Notes: a model not told the origin generated them from the sequence alone. Counted from the stretch's first letter, positions 7,947 through 17,219 are shown. The stretch is 64,000 bases of DNA from Acetobacteraceae bacterium (GCA_024280945.1 JAMXLO010000002.1:99825-163824), one strand, 5' to 3'. Numbers and translations: made by a program.

Positions 7947-9305
7947 TCAGCAGTGCCGGTTATTAGCGCCCTCTGCTCTGGTCGCTGTCGGCCGAAGTAG
8001 CCCGAGGTTCTCGCGCAACGTCGCGCCCTTGTAATCCTTTTGAAAAATTCCGCGCCGCTGCAGTTCCGGCACGACAAACTTTACAAAATCCTCGAATGTG
8101 CCTGGGATGTGTGTGCCGCCGACCACATAACCATCGCACGCGCGCTCGACGAACCACTGTTCCAGCCGGTCGGCGATGTCCTTCGGACCTCCGACGATCG
8201 CCTCGCGCGGCCGCCCGCGCCGCGTCACCTCCAGGAAGTCCCGCACGGTCGGATTGCGTCCGATCATACGCATCACCCGATCGCGCATCGCCTGCATTCC
8301 CGACATGCCTTCCAGCTCCTCGTCGGTGAACGCCTCGTCCATCGCTTTCCTGGCGAAATCAAAATTCAACGCCTCGGACAGCAGCGACAAGCCGTCGACC
8401 TCGCGATACAGGCCATCGATCAGCGCCATCTTGTCCTCGGCTTCCGCCTTGGTCGCCGCCGCCACGGGATAGGCAATCGTATTGACGGTCACCAGATTCG
8501 GATCGCGTCCTTGCCGCGCAATGCCTTCCTTGAAGGCCGCATAGCGGCGCTTGCCCTCTTCGAAATCGGGATAGCCGACGAACACCGTCTCCGCCCAGCG
8601 CTCGGAGAATCGCACGCCGCGATCCGAAGAGCCTGCCTGGATGATCACCGGATGTCCCTGCGGTGACCGCGGCACGGTGAATGTGCCGCGCGACGTCAGG
8701 TACTTCCCGCGGTACTCCATGCGGCGCACCTTGTCCGGATGCGCGAACAGCCCTGACTGCTTGTCCACCACGAGCGCATCGTCTTCCCAGCCATTCCAGC
8801 AGCCGAGGACGATTTCCATGAACTCGTCGGCACGATCATATCGCAGGTCGTGTGCGAGGTGTACCTCGCGCCCCATGTTATGCGCCTCGCCATCATTCAC
8901 CGACGTGACCACGTTCCACGCCGCCCGACCGCCCAGCATGTGGTCCACCGTCTGGAATCGCCGTGCAACATCGAATGGCTCGTAATAGGTGGTCGATGCG
9001 GTGGCGCCGATGCCCAGACGACGTGTGGCAAAACCCATGGCCAGCAAGGTGGCAACCGGGTCCAGCTTCACCACCCGCACGCCGTTTGCCACGACTTCGG
9101 CGGGGTTGCCGCCATAGATATCCGGCATCGCCAACCGGTCGTCGAAGAACGCGAGCTGGAATTTCCCTTCCTCCAGCACCTGCCCGATCTTCTGGTAATA
9201 CGCCGCGGTGGTGAAATCCGTGCGGCTTTCAGGATGCCGCCAGGAACTCGCCAGCGTCGTGCAGTTCTGTGCCTGCAGAAACCCGACCAGAACCATCTGA
9301 CGCAT
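7947..9305 (-). CDS. FMN-dependent monooxygenase, NtaA/SnaA/DszA type
   Basis: The 452-residue protein belongs to the luciferase-like superfamily and has the NtaA/DszA layout: residues MVLVGFLQAQNCTTLASSWRHP, LEEGKFQLAFFDDRLAMPD, RRLGIGATASTTYYEPFDVARRF, GRAAWNVVTSVND and VIIQAGSSDRGVRFSERWAETVFVG in small pieces through the TIM barrel. Family members use FMNH2 from a separate reductase and oxygen to attack chelators, sulfones or similar xenobiotics; no partner reductase is obvious nearby. It lies 12 bases downstream of an SDR gene and belongs to the minus-strand LLM-SDR-enoyl-CoA hydratase group. The substrate is unknown. Confidence 0.9.
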   Translation of the reverse strand: MRQMVLVGFLQAQNCTTLASSWRHPESRTDFTTAAYYQKIGQVLEEGKFQLAFFDDRLAMPDIYGGNPAEVVANGVRVVKLDPVATLLAMGFATRRLGIGATASTTYYEPFDVARRFQTVDHMLGGRAAWNVVTSVNDGEAHNMGREVHLAHDLRYDRADEFMEIVLGCWNGWEDDALVVDKQSGLFAHPDKVRRMEYRGKYLTSRGTFTVPRSPQGHPVIIQAGSSDRGVRFSERWAETVFVGYPDFEEGKRRYAAFKEGIARQGRDPNLVTVNTIAYPVAAATKAEAEDKMALIDGLYREVDGLSLLSEALNFDFARKAMDEAFTDEELEGMSGMQAMRDRVMRMIGRNPTVRDFLEVTRRGRPREAIVGGPKDIADRLEQWFVERACDGYVVGGTHIPGTFEDFVKFVVPELQRRGIFQKDYKGATLRENLGLLRPTATRAEGANNRHC

Positions 9306-9317
9306 GACGTCGACCTT

Positions 9318-10070
9318 TCAGAACTGATACCGTCGCAAGCCGCCATCCACCGGAATGACAGTTCCGGTGATGTAGCGAGCCAACGGCGATGCGAGCCACA
9401 CCGCCATCACTGCAAGGTCTTCCGGCTCACCCCAGTAGCGGACCGGTATCTCGGTCTCGGCGAAGCTCTTGCGGTAGTCTTCGGGATAGTTGCGGCGGAT
9501 CTGCTCGCTCATGATGCGGCCCGGCGGGATCGAGTTCACCGTGATGCCGTACTGCCCCACCTCGCGCGACAGTCCCTTCGCCCAGGCATGCAATGCCGCC
9601 TTCGCGGAGAACGCCCCATTCAGATGCTCGGGCTCCGACTTGCCGGTGATGTTGATGATTCGCCCCCAGCGTCGCTCGATCATCTTTGGCAGCAACGCAT
9701 GCGCGATCTGCCGCTGACGGGTGAAGTTCAGCGTCATCGCCTCTACCCAGCGTTCCTCCGGTGCGTCGATCGGCAGCACCCGGCTGCCACCGGCGTTGTT
9801 GACCAGGATATCGACATGCCCGAGTTCGGCGTAGGCGATATCGCGCAGCATCTCCGCTGCGTCTGCCGCCATGATGTCCTGCCGCACCAGCACGGGACGC
9901 ACTCCACCTGCGGCAACTGCTTCCTCGGCCATCGCCTCCAGCAACTCGACGCGCCGCGCCGCCGCAGCAACGCGCACACCTTCGATTGCCAGCATTTTGG
10001 CAATGGCCCGGCCGATCCCCATGCTGGCGCCGGTCACCAGGGCTGTCTTGCCCTTCAGCTGCAGATCCAT
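9318..10070 (-). CDS. SDR-family protein lacking the canonical catalytic tyrosine
   Basis: The 250-residue protein has a normal NAD(P) site (TGASMGIG at 13-20, NNAG at 91-94) and a classical SDR C-terminus (YITGTVIPVDGG). The active-site region is altered: the expected YxxxK reads A153-F-S-A-K157, so the tyrosine is absent, and the expected serine segment reads NITGKSE. The lysine and cofactor site are kept. It may therefore bind the nucleotide without classical reduction, or use another residue such as Phe-adjacent Ser155 or Thr142, which is inference. It lies between the monooxygenase and enoyl-CoA hydratase genes with gaps of 12 and 3 bases, so the three are very likely co-transcribed. Confidence 0.9.
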   Translation of the reverse strand: MDLQLKGKTALVTGASMGIGRAIAKMLAIEGVRVAAAARRVELLEAMAEEAVAAGGVRPVLVRQDIMAADAAEMLRDIAYAELGHVDILVNNAGGSRVLPIDAPEERWVEAMTLNFTRQRQIAHALLPKMIERRWGRIINITGKSEPEHLNGAFSAKAALHAWAKGLSREVGQYGITVNSIPPGRIMSEQIRRNYPEDYRKSFAETEIPVRYWGEPEDLAVMAVWLASPLARYITGTVIPVDGGLRRYQF

Positions 10071-10073
10071 CGC

Positions 10074-10841
10074 TCAGCGTCCCTTGAACACCGGCTTGCG
10101 CTTTTCGATGAAGGCCCGGCGGGCCTCCTGCGCATCTTCGGTCTTGCTCAACATCACGGTGACGCCCTGTTCGAAGCGGTAGCCGTCGCGCGCCGGCATG
10201 TGCATCGTGGTGTTCATCGACTGCTTGGCATAGCGCATGCCGATCGGGCTCTTCGATGCGATCTCGGCGGCAAGCTTCAGCGCCTCCGGCATCAACTCCT
10301 CCAACGGCACGCAGCATTCCACGACGCCGGTGCGATACAGTTCCTCGGCCGGCACCCGCCAGCCGGTGTAGAACATGCGCCGCGCCCGCGAACGGCCGAA
10401 CAGCGTCTGCAGCATCGCTGCACCGCCGGCCAGGCCGACATCGATCTCCGGCATGCCAAGCTGCGCATTGTCGGAACACAGAATGATGTCGCAGGACGCG
10501 GCCAGCCCGAGACCCGCCCCGAGCGCCGGCCCATTCACCGCGGCGATCACCGGCTTGGCACATTCGGCGATGGCGTTGAAGCATTCGCGCGCCAGCCGGT
10601 TGAAATGCCAGTATTCGCCCGGATGGTCGGGGTCGGGCCGTTCCTTCATGTCGGCGCCGGCAGAGAACATCCTTCCGGTTCCGGTCAGGATCGCTACGCG
10701 CACATCGTTGCGATCGGTCAGCGCATCGAAGGTGGTGATCAGTTCCTGGCGAAACTCCGAGTTCTGCGCGTTGACCGGCGGACGGTCCATCACCACGGTG
10801 GCAACATAGTCCTGCACTGTCAGTTTGACCGAACCGCCCAT
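10074..10841 (-). CDS. enoyl-CoA hydratase/isomerase family protein
   Basis: The 255-residue crotonase-fold protein contains the oxyanion-hole segments MFSAGADMKE (near 60) and NGPALGAGLGLAASCDI (near 108-124), followed by GMPEIDVGLAGGAAMLQ. Crotonase-family enzymes hydrate or isomerise acyl-CoA thioesters. At the position of the second hydratase glutamate the sequence reads DVGLAGGA, so hydratase chemistry is not certain and an isomerase or hydrolase activity is possible. It is the first gene of the minus-strand group and diverges from the acyl-CoA synthetase at 10892 across a 50-base promoter gap. Confidence 0.9.
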   Translation of the reverse strand: MGGSVKLTVQDYVATVVMDRPPVNAQNSEFRQELITTFDALTDRNDVRVAILTGTGRMFSAGADMKERPDPDHPGEYWHFNRLARECFNAIAECAKPVIAAVNGPALGAGLGLAASCDIILCSDNAQLGMPEIDVGLAGGAAMLQTLFGRSRARRMFYTGWRVPAEELYRTGVVECCVPLEELMPEALKLAAEIASKSPIGMRYAKQSMNTTMHMPARDGYRFEQGVTVMLSKTEDAQEARRAFIEKRKPVFKGR

Positions 10842-10891
10842 GGCTGTTCCTCGATCGGCATTCCCGACTTACGCTAGGAGAAGGGAATACC

Positions 10892-12478
10892 ATGCGCAAG
10901 GATAGCGCCATGTCCATCTACGAGCAGAACCTTGACCGCAATCCGGCCAATTATGTGCCGCTTTCGCCGGTGTCTTTCCTGATGCGGGCAGCCCGCGTTT
11001 ATGGATCGCGCACTGCAGTGATCTACGCCGAGCGACGCTACACCTATGCGCAGTTCTTCGATCGTGCACGCCGGCTGGCATCGGCCTTGGCCAATGTGGG
11101 CATCGGCAAAGGCGACACCGTGGCGATCATGGCGCCCAACATCCCTGAAATGCTGGAGGCACACTACGCCGTGCCGATGCTCGGCGCGGTGCTGTGCTCG
11201 ATCAATATCCGTCTGGATGCGGCGGCGGTTGGTTTTATCCTGCAGCACTCGGAAGCCAAGATCGTGCTGGTTGATGGCGAGCTCGCCCCATTGATGCCGA
11301 CGTCCGGTCCTCGGGTCATCGATATCGACGGTGAGTACGAGGGTTTCATTGCAGGCGGTGATCCACAGTTTCCCGTGTGCCTGCCCGACGACGAGTGGCA
11401 GGCGATCGCGCTGAACTATACGTCCGGCACGACAGGAAACCCCAAGGGCGTGGTGCTGCATCACCGCGGCGCCTACCTCAACGCGGTCGGCAATGCGCTG
11501 ACCTTTGGGTTGTCGCCGCGCAGCGTCTATCTGTGGACACTGCCGATGTTCCATTGCAACGGCTGGACCTACACCTGGGCGGTGACGCTGGCTGGCGGCA
11601 CACATATTTGCCTGCGTCGCGTCGAGCCCGCGCCGATCTTTGCCGCAATCGCCGAACATGGCGTGACGCATATGTGCGCCGCACCGGTGGTGCTGAGCAT
11701 GCTGATCCATGCGCCGGAGCAGGCGCGCCGCACGTTCCCGCAGACCGTGCAGATCGCCACTGGCGGCGCTGCGCCACCCTCCACGGTGATCGCCCGCATG
11801 GAGGCGATGGGCTTTGCGGTTACCCATCTCTATGGTCTGACCGAAAGCTATGGCCCTTCAACCGTCTGCATGTGGCAGCCCGAGCTCGATGACATGGCGA
11901 TAGAGCAGAAGGCAGCCTTCATGGCCCGGCAGGGCGTGAATACGCCAACTCTGCAGGACGCGACGGTGCTCGATCCCGCCACCATGGCGCCAGTGCCAGC
12001 GGATGGCGCCACGATGGGTGAGCTGATGTTGCGCGGCAACACGGTGATGAAGGGCTATCTGAAGAACTCCGCGGCAAGCGACGACGTGTTCGCCGGAGGC
12101 TGGTTTCACACCGGCGATCTCGCGGTGATGCATCCCGATGGCTATGTCGAGGTCAAGGACCGGGCAAAGGACATCATCATCTCCGGCGGTGAGAACATCA
12201 GCTCGCTGGAGGTAGAGGAGGTGCTTTACAAGCACCCTGACGTGATGGAGGCCGCGGTGGTGGCACGTCCAGACGAAAAATGGGGTGAGACGCCGCAGGC
12301 CTTTGTCACACTGAAACCCGACGCCGGCAAAGTGACCGAAGCCGACATCATCGCCTGGTGCCGTAGGCATCTGGCGCATTTCAAATGCCCGCGCTTCGTC
12401 ACCTTCGGACCACTGCCGAAGACATCGACCGGGAAGATACAGAAGTTCGAACTGAGGAGCGTCGCTTCACACAACTGA
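10892..12478 (+). CDS. acyl-CoA synthetase (AMP-forming, fatty-acid CoA ligase type)
   Basis: The 528-residue ANL-family enzyme has the P-loop motif YTSGTTGNPKG (near 175), LYGLTESYGPS in the A5 region, HTGDLAVMHPDGYVEVKDRAKDIIISGGENIS in pieces near 405-435, and PKTSTGKIQK with the catalytic C-terminal lysine. It activates a carboxylic acid to its CoA thioester through an acyl-adenylate. GGAGAAGGG precedes the ATG at 10892; the ATG at 10910 is an alternative start. Divergence from the enoyl-CoA hydratase group suggests shared control, and the enzyme would supply acyl-CoA to it. Confidence 0.94.
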   Translation: MRKDSAMSIYEQNLDRNPANYVPLSPVSFLMRAARVYGSRTAVIYAERRYTYAQFFDRARRLASALANVGIGKGDTVAIMAPNIPEMLEAHYAVPMLGAVLCSINIRLDAAAVGFILQHSEAKIVLVDGELAPLMPTSGPRVIDIDGEYEGFIAGGDPQFPVCLPDDEWQAIALNYTSGTTGNPKGVVLHHRGAYLNAVGNALTFGLSPRSVYLWTLPMFHCNGWTYTWAVTLAGGTHICLRRVEPAPIFAAIAEHGVTHMCAAPVVLSMLIHAPEQARRTFPQTVQIATGGAAPPSTVIARMEAMGFAVTHLYGLTESYGPSTVCMWQPELDDMAIEQKAAFMARQGVNTPTLQDATVLDPATMAPVPADGATMGELMLRGNTVMKGYLKNSAASDDVFAGGWFHTGDLAVMHPDGYVEVKDRAKDIIISGGENISSLEVEEVLYKHPDVMEAAVVARPDEKWGETPQAFVTLKPDAGKVTEADIIAWCRRHLAHFKCPRFVTFGPLPKTSTGKIQKFELRSVASHN

Positions 12479-12537
12479 CCCGCGACGCTGGTCAAAAGCA
12501 CTTCGCCAGGTATGGCCGGGTGGACTGAAACTTGTAG

Positions 12538-12571
12538 GCAGGGTGCGCTATAACAGGCCGGCGCACCCTGC
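12538..12571. terminator. bidirectional stem-loop terminator
   Basis: An 11-bp perfect inverted repeat, GCAGGGTGCGC at 12538-12548 and GCGCACCCTGC at 12561-12571, lies between the stops of two convergent genes (acyl-CoA synthetase and LLM oxidoreductase). There is no clear T tract on either side, so it is a stable hairpin whose terminator role is inferred from position. Confidence 0.6.
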
Positions 12572-12587
12572 TGTCACAAATGGTCGT

Positions 12588-13829
12588 TTACTCCGCCGCG
12601 GCGCGCTGCACCGGGATGTCGGTCGAATAGCGCAGGTGCACCGGCGCGTTCGCTTCCCACGGGTCCTTCAGGCCGAGCGACTTGCCGTGCTCCTTGACTG
12701 CCGGCATCACCTCCTTCACCAGCAGCTCGATGCAGCGGCGACGATCCTCCTTCGACACCGTGCCGTCGTTGCCCCAGATGCCCATGATGCCAGGACGCGT
12801 CTGCTCGATCAGATGCTTCAGACGCGCGATCACCTGGTCCGGCGTGCCGGCGATGATCATTGTGTCGGCGACCTGTTCCTCGAAGGTTGGCTGGCCGCGC
12901 GGGTTCTTGGCACGCCCCACCGCGAACTCGACAAAGCCGCGCCGGCCGGAAGGCGAGAAATAGCCGGCTGGATTGGCCCAGACCGGATGTGCCAGACCGG
13001 TGAACTCGCCCTGCATCCACATGAACTGGCGCGCGTTCTGCAGCGCCTTCTCTTCGTTGTCCTGCACGTGCACGCGGATCAGGTAGCCGAAGTTTTCCGG
13101 GCCGGCATCGTAGCCGACCTCTTTCGCTGCCTTCGAGTAGGTGTCCCAGATCGTCTTCGTCGCGTCGATTGCGGTATTCAGCGCGATGTACGGATAGCGC
13201 TGCTGCGCCGTCCAGATCACTGTCTCACGCGACAGCACGCCGGGTATCCACACCCGAGGATACGGCTTCTGCACCGGGAGTGCCCAGGGGTTGACCACGC
13301 GATGCTGGTAGTGTGTCCCTTCCCAGCGGAACGGTCCGGGCTCGGTCCAGATTTTGGTGACGAGGTCGTGCGCCTCGACGAAGCGCTCCCGGTTGTAGGC
13401 AGGGTTCACTCCGTTGGCCAGCTGCTCCTGGCCGCCGCCGCGCACGAAGCCCGATACCACCCGGCCCTTGGAGATCATATCGATCATCGCGATCTCTTCG
13501 GCGAGTTGGACCGGATTGTCCGCCAGTGGCAACGGGTTGCCGAGGAAGACGATCTTCGCCCGCTTGGTCACTGCCGCGAGGATCGCGCCGAACATGTTGG
13601 TGCGCGACTGCATGCAGAACGGCGCATTGTGGTGCTCGTTCAGCATGATGCCGTCGACGCCCCACTCGTCGGCCATGATGTACTCTTCAAGGTACTCGTT
13701 GTAGAGCCGGCTGCCCTCGACCGGGTCATAGTGGCTGTTGGAGAAGGTCAGTGCGGTGGCGCCGTATTTCAGCCCTTCCTTCGCGTCGTAGGCGGCCATC
13801 GGCTGTTCGGTAAAGTACATCAGGTGCAT
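12588..13829 (-). CDS. luciferase-like (LLM) flavin-dependent oxidoreductase
   Basis: The 413-residue protein has the bacterial-luciferase TIM-barrel pattern: EEYIMADEWGVDGIMLNEHHN, KRAKIVFLGNPLPLADNPVQLAEEIAMIDMIS in pieces, GRVVSGFVRGGGQE and ERFVEAHDLVTKIW. Members oxygenate organic substrates with reduced flavin. It is the second of four LLM enzymes in the window and is longer than those at 37414 and 47550. AAGGGAG precedes the ATG. The alpha/beta hydrolase gene ends 12 bases upstream, so the two are likely co-transcribed. Confidence 0.9.
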   Translation of the reverse strand: MHLMYFTEQPMAAYDAKEGLKYGATALTFSNSHYDPVEGSRLYNEYLEEYIMADEWGVDGIMLNEHHNAPFCMQSRTNMFGAILAAVTKRAKIVFLGNPLPLADNPVQLAEEIAMIDMISKGRVVSGFVRGGGQEQLANGVNPAYNRERFVEAHDLVTKIWTEPGPFRWEGTHYQHRVVNPWALPVQKPYPRVWIPGVLSRETVIWTAQQRYPYIALNTAIDATKTIWDTYSKAAKEVGYDAGPENFGYLIRVHVQDNEEKALQNARQFMWMQGEFTGLAHPVWANPAGYFSPSGRRGFVEFAVGRAKNPRGQPTFEEQVADTMIIAGTPDQVIARLKHLIEQTRPGIMGIWGNDGTVSKEDRRRCIELLVKEVMPAVKEHGKSLGLKDPWEANAPVHLRYSTDIPVQRAAAE

Positions 13830-13841
13830 GGCGTGCTCCCT

Positions 13842-14627
13842 TCAGTTCGCATTGACAAATGTCAAGACGAGCCTCGCCAGCTCGTCTGGTTTTTCCATGT
13901 CAACATAGTGCCCGCAGGCAGCGACGGTTTCCAGCCGCGCGTTGCGCAGCGACTTGACGTAGACGTCGCCCGCGCTCTTCGGCACATGTTTATCATCATC
14001 GCCCCACACCACCAGCGCCGGCGTCCTCACGCCACCCAGGAGGTGCGGCAGCGTCTGCGAGTACATGTACGGTTTCCACGCGGTGCGGAACACCATCTCA
14101 CGGCAGATGTCCCACTGCTCCAGCTGGTCCGTTGTCACGTCGCCATAGACGCGCATGAACGCTTCCTGGTTGTGGAAACCCGCCTTCGGGTAATCGAGAT
14201 ACGACACGATCGCCTGGTCGGCGATATAGCCATCCGGCGGATTGATGCCCATCGCGCCGACCAGCACCAGCCTGTGGTATGTGGCCGGCGACTGGGTGGC
14301 CATCTCGGCCGCGATCCAGCCGCCAAAGCCCAGTCCCACCAGCGACACGTCTTTCAGCCCCAGGTCGGCAAGCATCCAGCTGTGCATCGCGGCGATGTCG
14401 CGCACGCTGCGCAGCCACTGTGGCCGTTCCGACTTGCCCCAGCCAGGATGGTGCGGCACCAGCACGTCGAAGCTTTGCGCCAACGTGTCGTAGAATGGCA
14501 GCCGGTCCGGCGTGCCAATATCGTGATGCAACACCAGTACCGGACGTCCGCTGCCGGCACGCATCAAATGCAGCTTGGTTCCGGCAATAGGCATGGAGGT
14601 CTCATTCCACGTCACGCTGCTCGGCAT
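13842..14627 (-). CDS. alpha/beta-hydrolase-fold protein with altered nucleophile elbow
   Basis: The 261-residue protein has the alpha/beta-hydrolase layout: HHDIGTPDRLP in the oxyanion region, HHPGWGKSERP, an acidic turn WGDDDKHVP (Asp210-212) and a catalytic-type His240 in CGHYVDMEKP. The nucleophile elbow reads G98-L-G100-F-G102 where a GxSxG motif is expected, so the usual serine is glycine. Either it is not a hydrolase or it uses cofactor-free chemistry. GAGGGGATG precedes the ATG. It is paired with the LLM oxidoreductase downstream and diverges from an SDR gene. Confidence 0.88.
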   Translation of the reverse strand: MPSSVTWNETSMPIAGTKLHLMRAGSGRPVLVLHHDIGTPDRLPFYDTLAQSFDVLVPHHPGWGKSERPQWLRSVRDIAAMHSWMLADLGLKDVSLVGLGFGGWIAAEMATQSPATYHRLVLVGAMGINPPDGYIADQAIVSYLDYPKAGFHNQEAFMRVYGDVTTDQLEQWDICREMVFRTAWKPYMYSQTLPHLLGGVRTPALVVWGDDDKHVPKSAGDVYVKSLRNARLETVAACGHYVDMEKPDELARLVLTFVNAN

Positions 14628-14707
14628 TCGACATCCCCTCTGGCGCTTGCTTGGCCGTCAGGATACTCACCGGTAGCCTGAGTGTCCAATGTGGCAGGAG
14701 AAGCGCG

Positions 14708-15466
14708 ATGCCGGACCTTGCGGGAAAAGTTGCAATCGTAACGGGTGCGAGTCGTGGTATTGGCGCCGCGGCAGCACAGGCGCTCGCAGAAGCCGGCGCA
14801 TCGGTCATGCTGGCAGCGCGCAGCCTGGCGCCGGTGGAGGCGAATGCGCAACACATTACCTTGAACGGCGGCAAGGCAGCCGCACTGACATGCGACGTAT
14901 CCCACTACGCCGCGTGCGAACGGCTGGTGCATGAGACCACGCAGCGTCTCGGTCCGCCCGACATCCTGGTCAACAATGCCGGCGTCATCGAGCCGATCAG
15001 CATGGTCGCCGCCGCCGATCCCCGCGAGTGGGCGCGCAGCATCGAGATCAACCTTATCGGTGCCTATTACGCGATCCGCGCCGTGCTGCCCGGCATGCTG
15101 GAACGCGGGCACGGCGACATCATCAACGTTTCGTCCGGTGCGGCCATCCGCCCGCTGGAGGGCTGGAGCGCGTATTGCACCGGCAAGGCAGGGCTGGCGA
15201 TGCTGACGCGCGCGATCGATCTGGAGCATCGGGCCGGCGGTATTCGCGTGTTCGGCTTTCAACCCGGTACCACCGACACCGATATGCAGGTGACAATCCG
15301 TGCCTCTGGTATCAACATGATCAGCCGGATACCGCGCGAGCAGCTAACCCCGGTAGCGCATCCGGCGCGTGCCATTGCTTATCTGTGTAGCAGCCAGGCA
15401 GATGACCTCGCGGGCAAAGAGTTCAGCCTGCGCGACGATGACTTCCGCCGCCGGCTGGGCTTCTGA
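14708..15466 (+). CDS. SDR-family oxidoreductase
   Basis: The 252-residue classical SDR has TGASRGIG near residue 13, NNAG near 88, a serine in INVSSGA, YCTGK as the YxxxK active site, and a PGTTDTDM tail segment. It is expected to be an NAD(P)-dependent alcohol/ketone oxidoreductase of unknown substrate. The ATG at 14708 is chosen for its GGAG site (GGCAGGAGAAGC), rather than an upstream start at 14651 that would add non-homologous residues. It diverges from the alpha/beta hydrolase and converges on the DUF900 hydrolase with a 7-base gap. Confidence 0.92.
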   Translation: MPDLAGKVAIVTGASRGIGAAAAQALAEAGASVMLAARSLAPVEANAQHITLNGGKAAALTCDVSHYAACERLVHETTQRLGPPDILVNNAGVIEPISMVAAADPREWARSIEINLIGAYYAIRAVLPGMLERGHGDIINVSSGAAIRPLEGWSAYCTGKAGLAMLTRAIDLEHRAGGIRVFGFQPGTTDTDMQVTIRASGINMISRIPREQLTPVAHPARAIAYLCSSQADDLAGKEFSLRDDDFRRRLGF

Positions 15467-15473
15467 TGCGGCC

Positions 15474-16436
15474 TTACTTTCCCGCCATCGCTGCAGCGAT
15501 GAGCTGACGCGCTGCTGGCGAGCGTCGATAGTACTGATGCGAGCTGGCAAAGTCGAAGTCGAAGTCGTGAAAACCGCTGCAGTCGATCATGGGGTACATT
15601 GCCGGCGGAAAATGCGTTGAATTTGCCCTGTCGTGCGGTCCTTCCTGGCCGAGCCGCTTGGCGCCCAGGTTGACCGTCATGCTTAGATGCAGCACTGCGT
15701 CATGGACACTGAAATAAGTACAGATCCGCGTCGCCAGTTCCTTGAGCGCGGTCAGCCGTCCGGTCGGGGGAAAGTCGAACCCATCGTAGCGTTCATCGGC
15801 CGCCGCCAGAAGTGCCGCGTCGAACAGCTTGGCAGGGCCATTCCCGTGAGCGAACCAACTCTCAACGGCCGCCTGCAGTGCCCAGTTGCCCATACTGTGC
15901 GCCAGCAGGATCACTCGGTTCCCGGTAGCACGCGCGCTGGTGACCAGGGGCAGCAGGTTGGCGAAGAAGGTCATGATATGCTGGCCTGATTGCCCGGCTG
16001 TCGTCTGGTCCCGCTTGTACTGCTCCCAAGGGAAGGGAAATGACAGGAGGTGCCCTTCGGAGGGCCAGCTGAATGCCACCACGGTCGTATCGGCGGCCGG
16101 CACATTGGAACCCGCTAACCATTCCCGGTTGAACGCCGCACGTGTCAACGCATTTTCGAAACTGTTGGCGAAGCCGTGGATGAAGACCAGCAGGTTACGT
16201 CCAGGCGACGAGAGGTCGTCGATCGCCTGTTGGCTGAAGCCGCCACGCTGCACATCCTGAATACCGAGGATCGCTCCGGTCTTGTCGGCCGTCAGATCGG
16301 TCTGGTCGATGAACGCCGTGGCATAGGTGATCGCCGTCGGATCCGAGGGCGATACGATATCGGAAGTGTAGCTGCGCCAGTCTTCCAACGGGCCACGCAC
16401 GACGCGGTTGGTGGCGAAATATACCGTCGTTGGCAT
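15474..16436 (-). CDS. alpha/beta hydrolase, DUF900 family
   Basis: The 320-residue protein shows VYFATNRV at its start, LLVFIHGFANSFENAL (near 85-100), VVAFSWPSEG and VILLAHSMGNWAL with the nucleophile serine in AHSMG. A late histidine in GFHDFDFD could complete the triad. These features match the DUF900/COG4782 esterase-like family. The ATG at 16436 is preferred over an upstream TTG because GGGGGA lies just before it. No signal peptide is seen. The substrate is unknown. Confidence 0.87.
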   Translation of the reverse strand: MPTTVYFATNRVVRGPLEDWRSYTSDIVSPSDPTAITYATAFIDQTDLTADKTGAILGIQDVQRGGFSQQAIDDLSSPGRNLLVFIHGFANSFENALTRAAFNREWLAGSNVPAADTTVVAFSWPSEGHLLSFPFPWEQYKRDQTTAGQSGQHIMTFFANLLPLVTSARATGNRVILLAHSMGNWALQAAVESWFAHGNGPAKLFDAALLAAADERYDGFDFPPTGRLTALKELATRICTYFSVHDAVLHLSMTVNLGAKRLGQEGPHDRANSTHFPPAMYPMIDCSGFHDFDFDFASSHQYYRRSPAARQLIAAAMAGK

Positions 16437-16469
16437 GATCGTTTCCCCCAAGCCGGAACAGTTCGCCGT

Positions 16470-17219
16470 CTATACCATCGTTAATCCGCCGGACACACTG
16501 ATAGTCTGCCCGGTGATATAGCTCGCATCATCCGACAGCAGGAATGCGATCATCCCGGTGTAGTCGTCGGGTTGTCCCAGGCGCCGCAGTGGAATGGCAC
16601 GTGCCAGCGCATCGCCGATCGACGGTGATGCGGCGCGGAAGTTTTCGAACAGCGGTGTCTCGGTCGGCCCCGGGCACACCACGTTCAGCGTGACACCTCT
16701 ACGTGCCAGTTCGCGCGCGAGCGTCTTGGTGAACGCAATCATGCCGCCCTTGCACGCAGCATACACCGCCTCGCCGGACGAACCCACGCGCCCGGCATCG
16801 GAGGCAACATTGACCACCCGGCCGAAGCCGCGTTCCGCCATACCGCGTGCCACCACGTGGTGCATGTTCAGCGGGCCGTAGAGATTGATCGCAATCACCT
16901 TGTCCCACAGCTCGCGATCGGTATCGAGGAAGTTCACCGGCGTATCCCATCCGGCGATGTTTGCCATCGCCTCAACCGGCCCGCATCCCGCCTCAAATGC
17001 AGCGACCGCCGCGGCTATCTGCCCGCGGTTGGTGATGTCGACGTGATACGCCCGTGCCTCGCCGCACTGCGCTGCCGTCGCCTGCGCGCCCGTCTCGTCC
17101 AGATCGAAAATCCCCAGGATGCAGCCTTCCTGCGCCAGACGCAGCGCGGTGGCGCGACCGATACCGCTTGCACCTCCTGTGAGGATGACGCGCCGACCGC
17201 TGAGCCCCGGCATGCTCAT
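16470..17219 (-). CDS. SDR-family dehydrogenase, BadH/FabG-like
   Basis: The 249-residue protein has TGGASGIG near 15, DLDET after beta-2 (an acidic residue favouring NAD), NIAG near 88, a serine in VNVASDAG, YAACK as the active-site YxxxK, and CPGPTETP near 183. The overall look is like 2-hydroxycyclohexanecarboxyl-CoA dehydrogenase (BadH) and FabG-type reductases. This suggests a hydroxyacyl-CoA or cyclic alcohol substrate, but the assignment is only at family level. It lies 33 bases upstream of the DUF900 hydrolase on the same strand. Confidence 0.9.
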   Translation of the reverse strand: MSMPGLSGRRVILTGGASGIGRATALRLAQEGCILGIFDLDETGAQATAAQCGEARAYHVDITNRGQIAAAVAAFEAGCGPVEAMANIAGWDTPVNFLDTDRELWDKVIAINLYGPLNMHHVVARGMAERGFGRVVNVASDAGRVGSSGEAVYAACKGGMIAFTKTLARELARRGVTLNVVCPGPTETPLFENFRAASPSIGDALARAIPLRRLGQPDDYTGMIAFLLSDDASYITGQTISVSGGLTMV

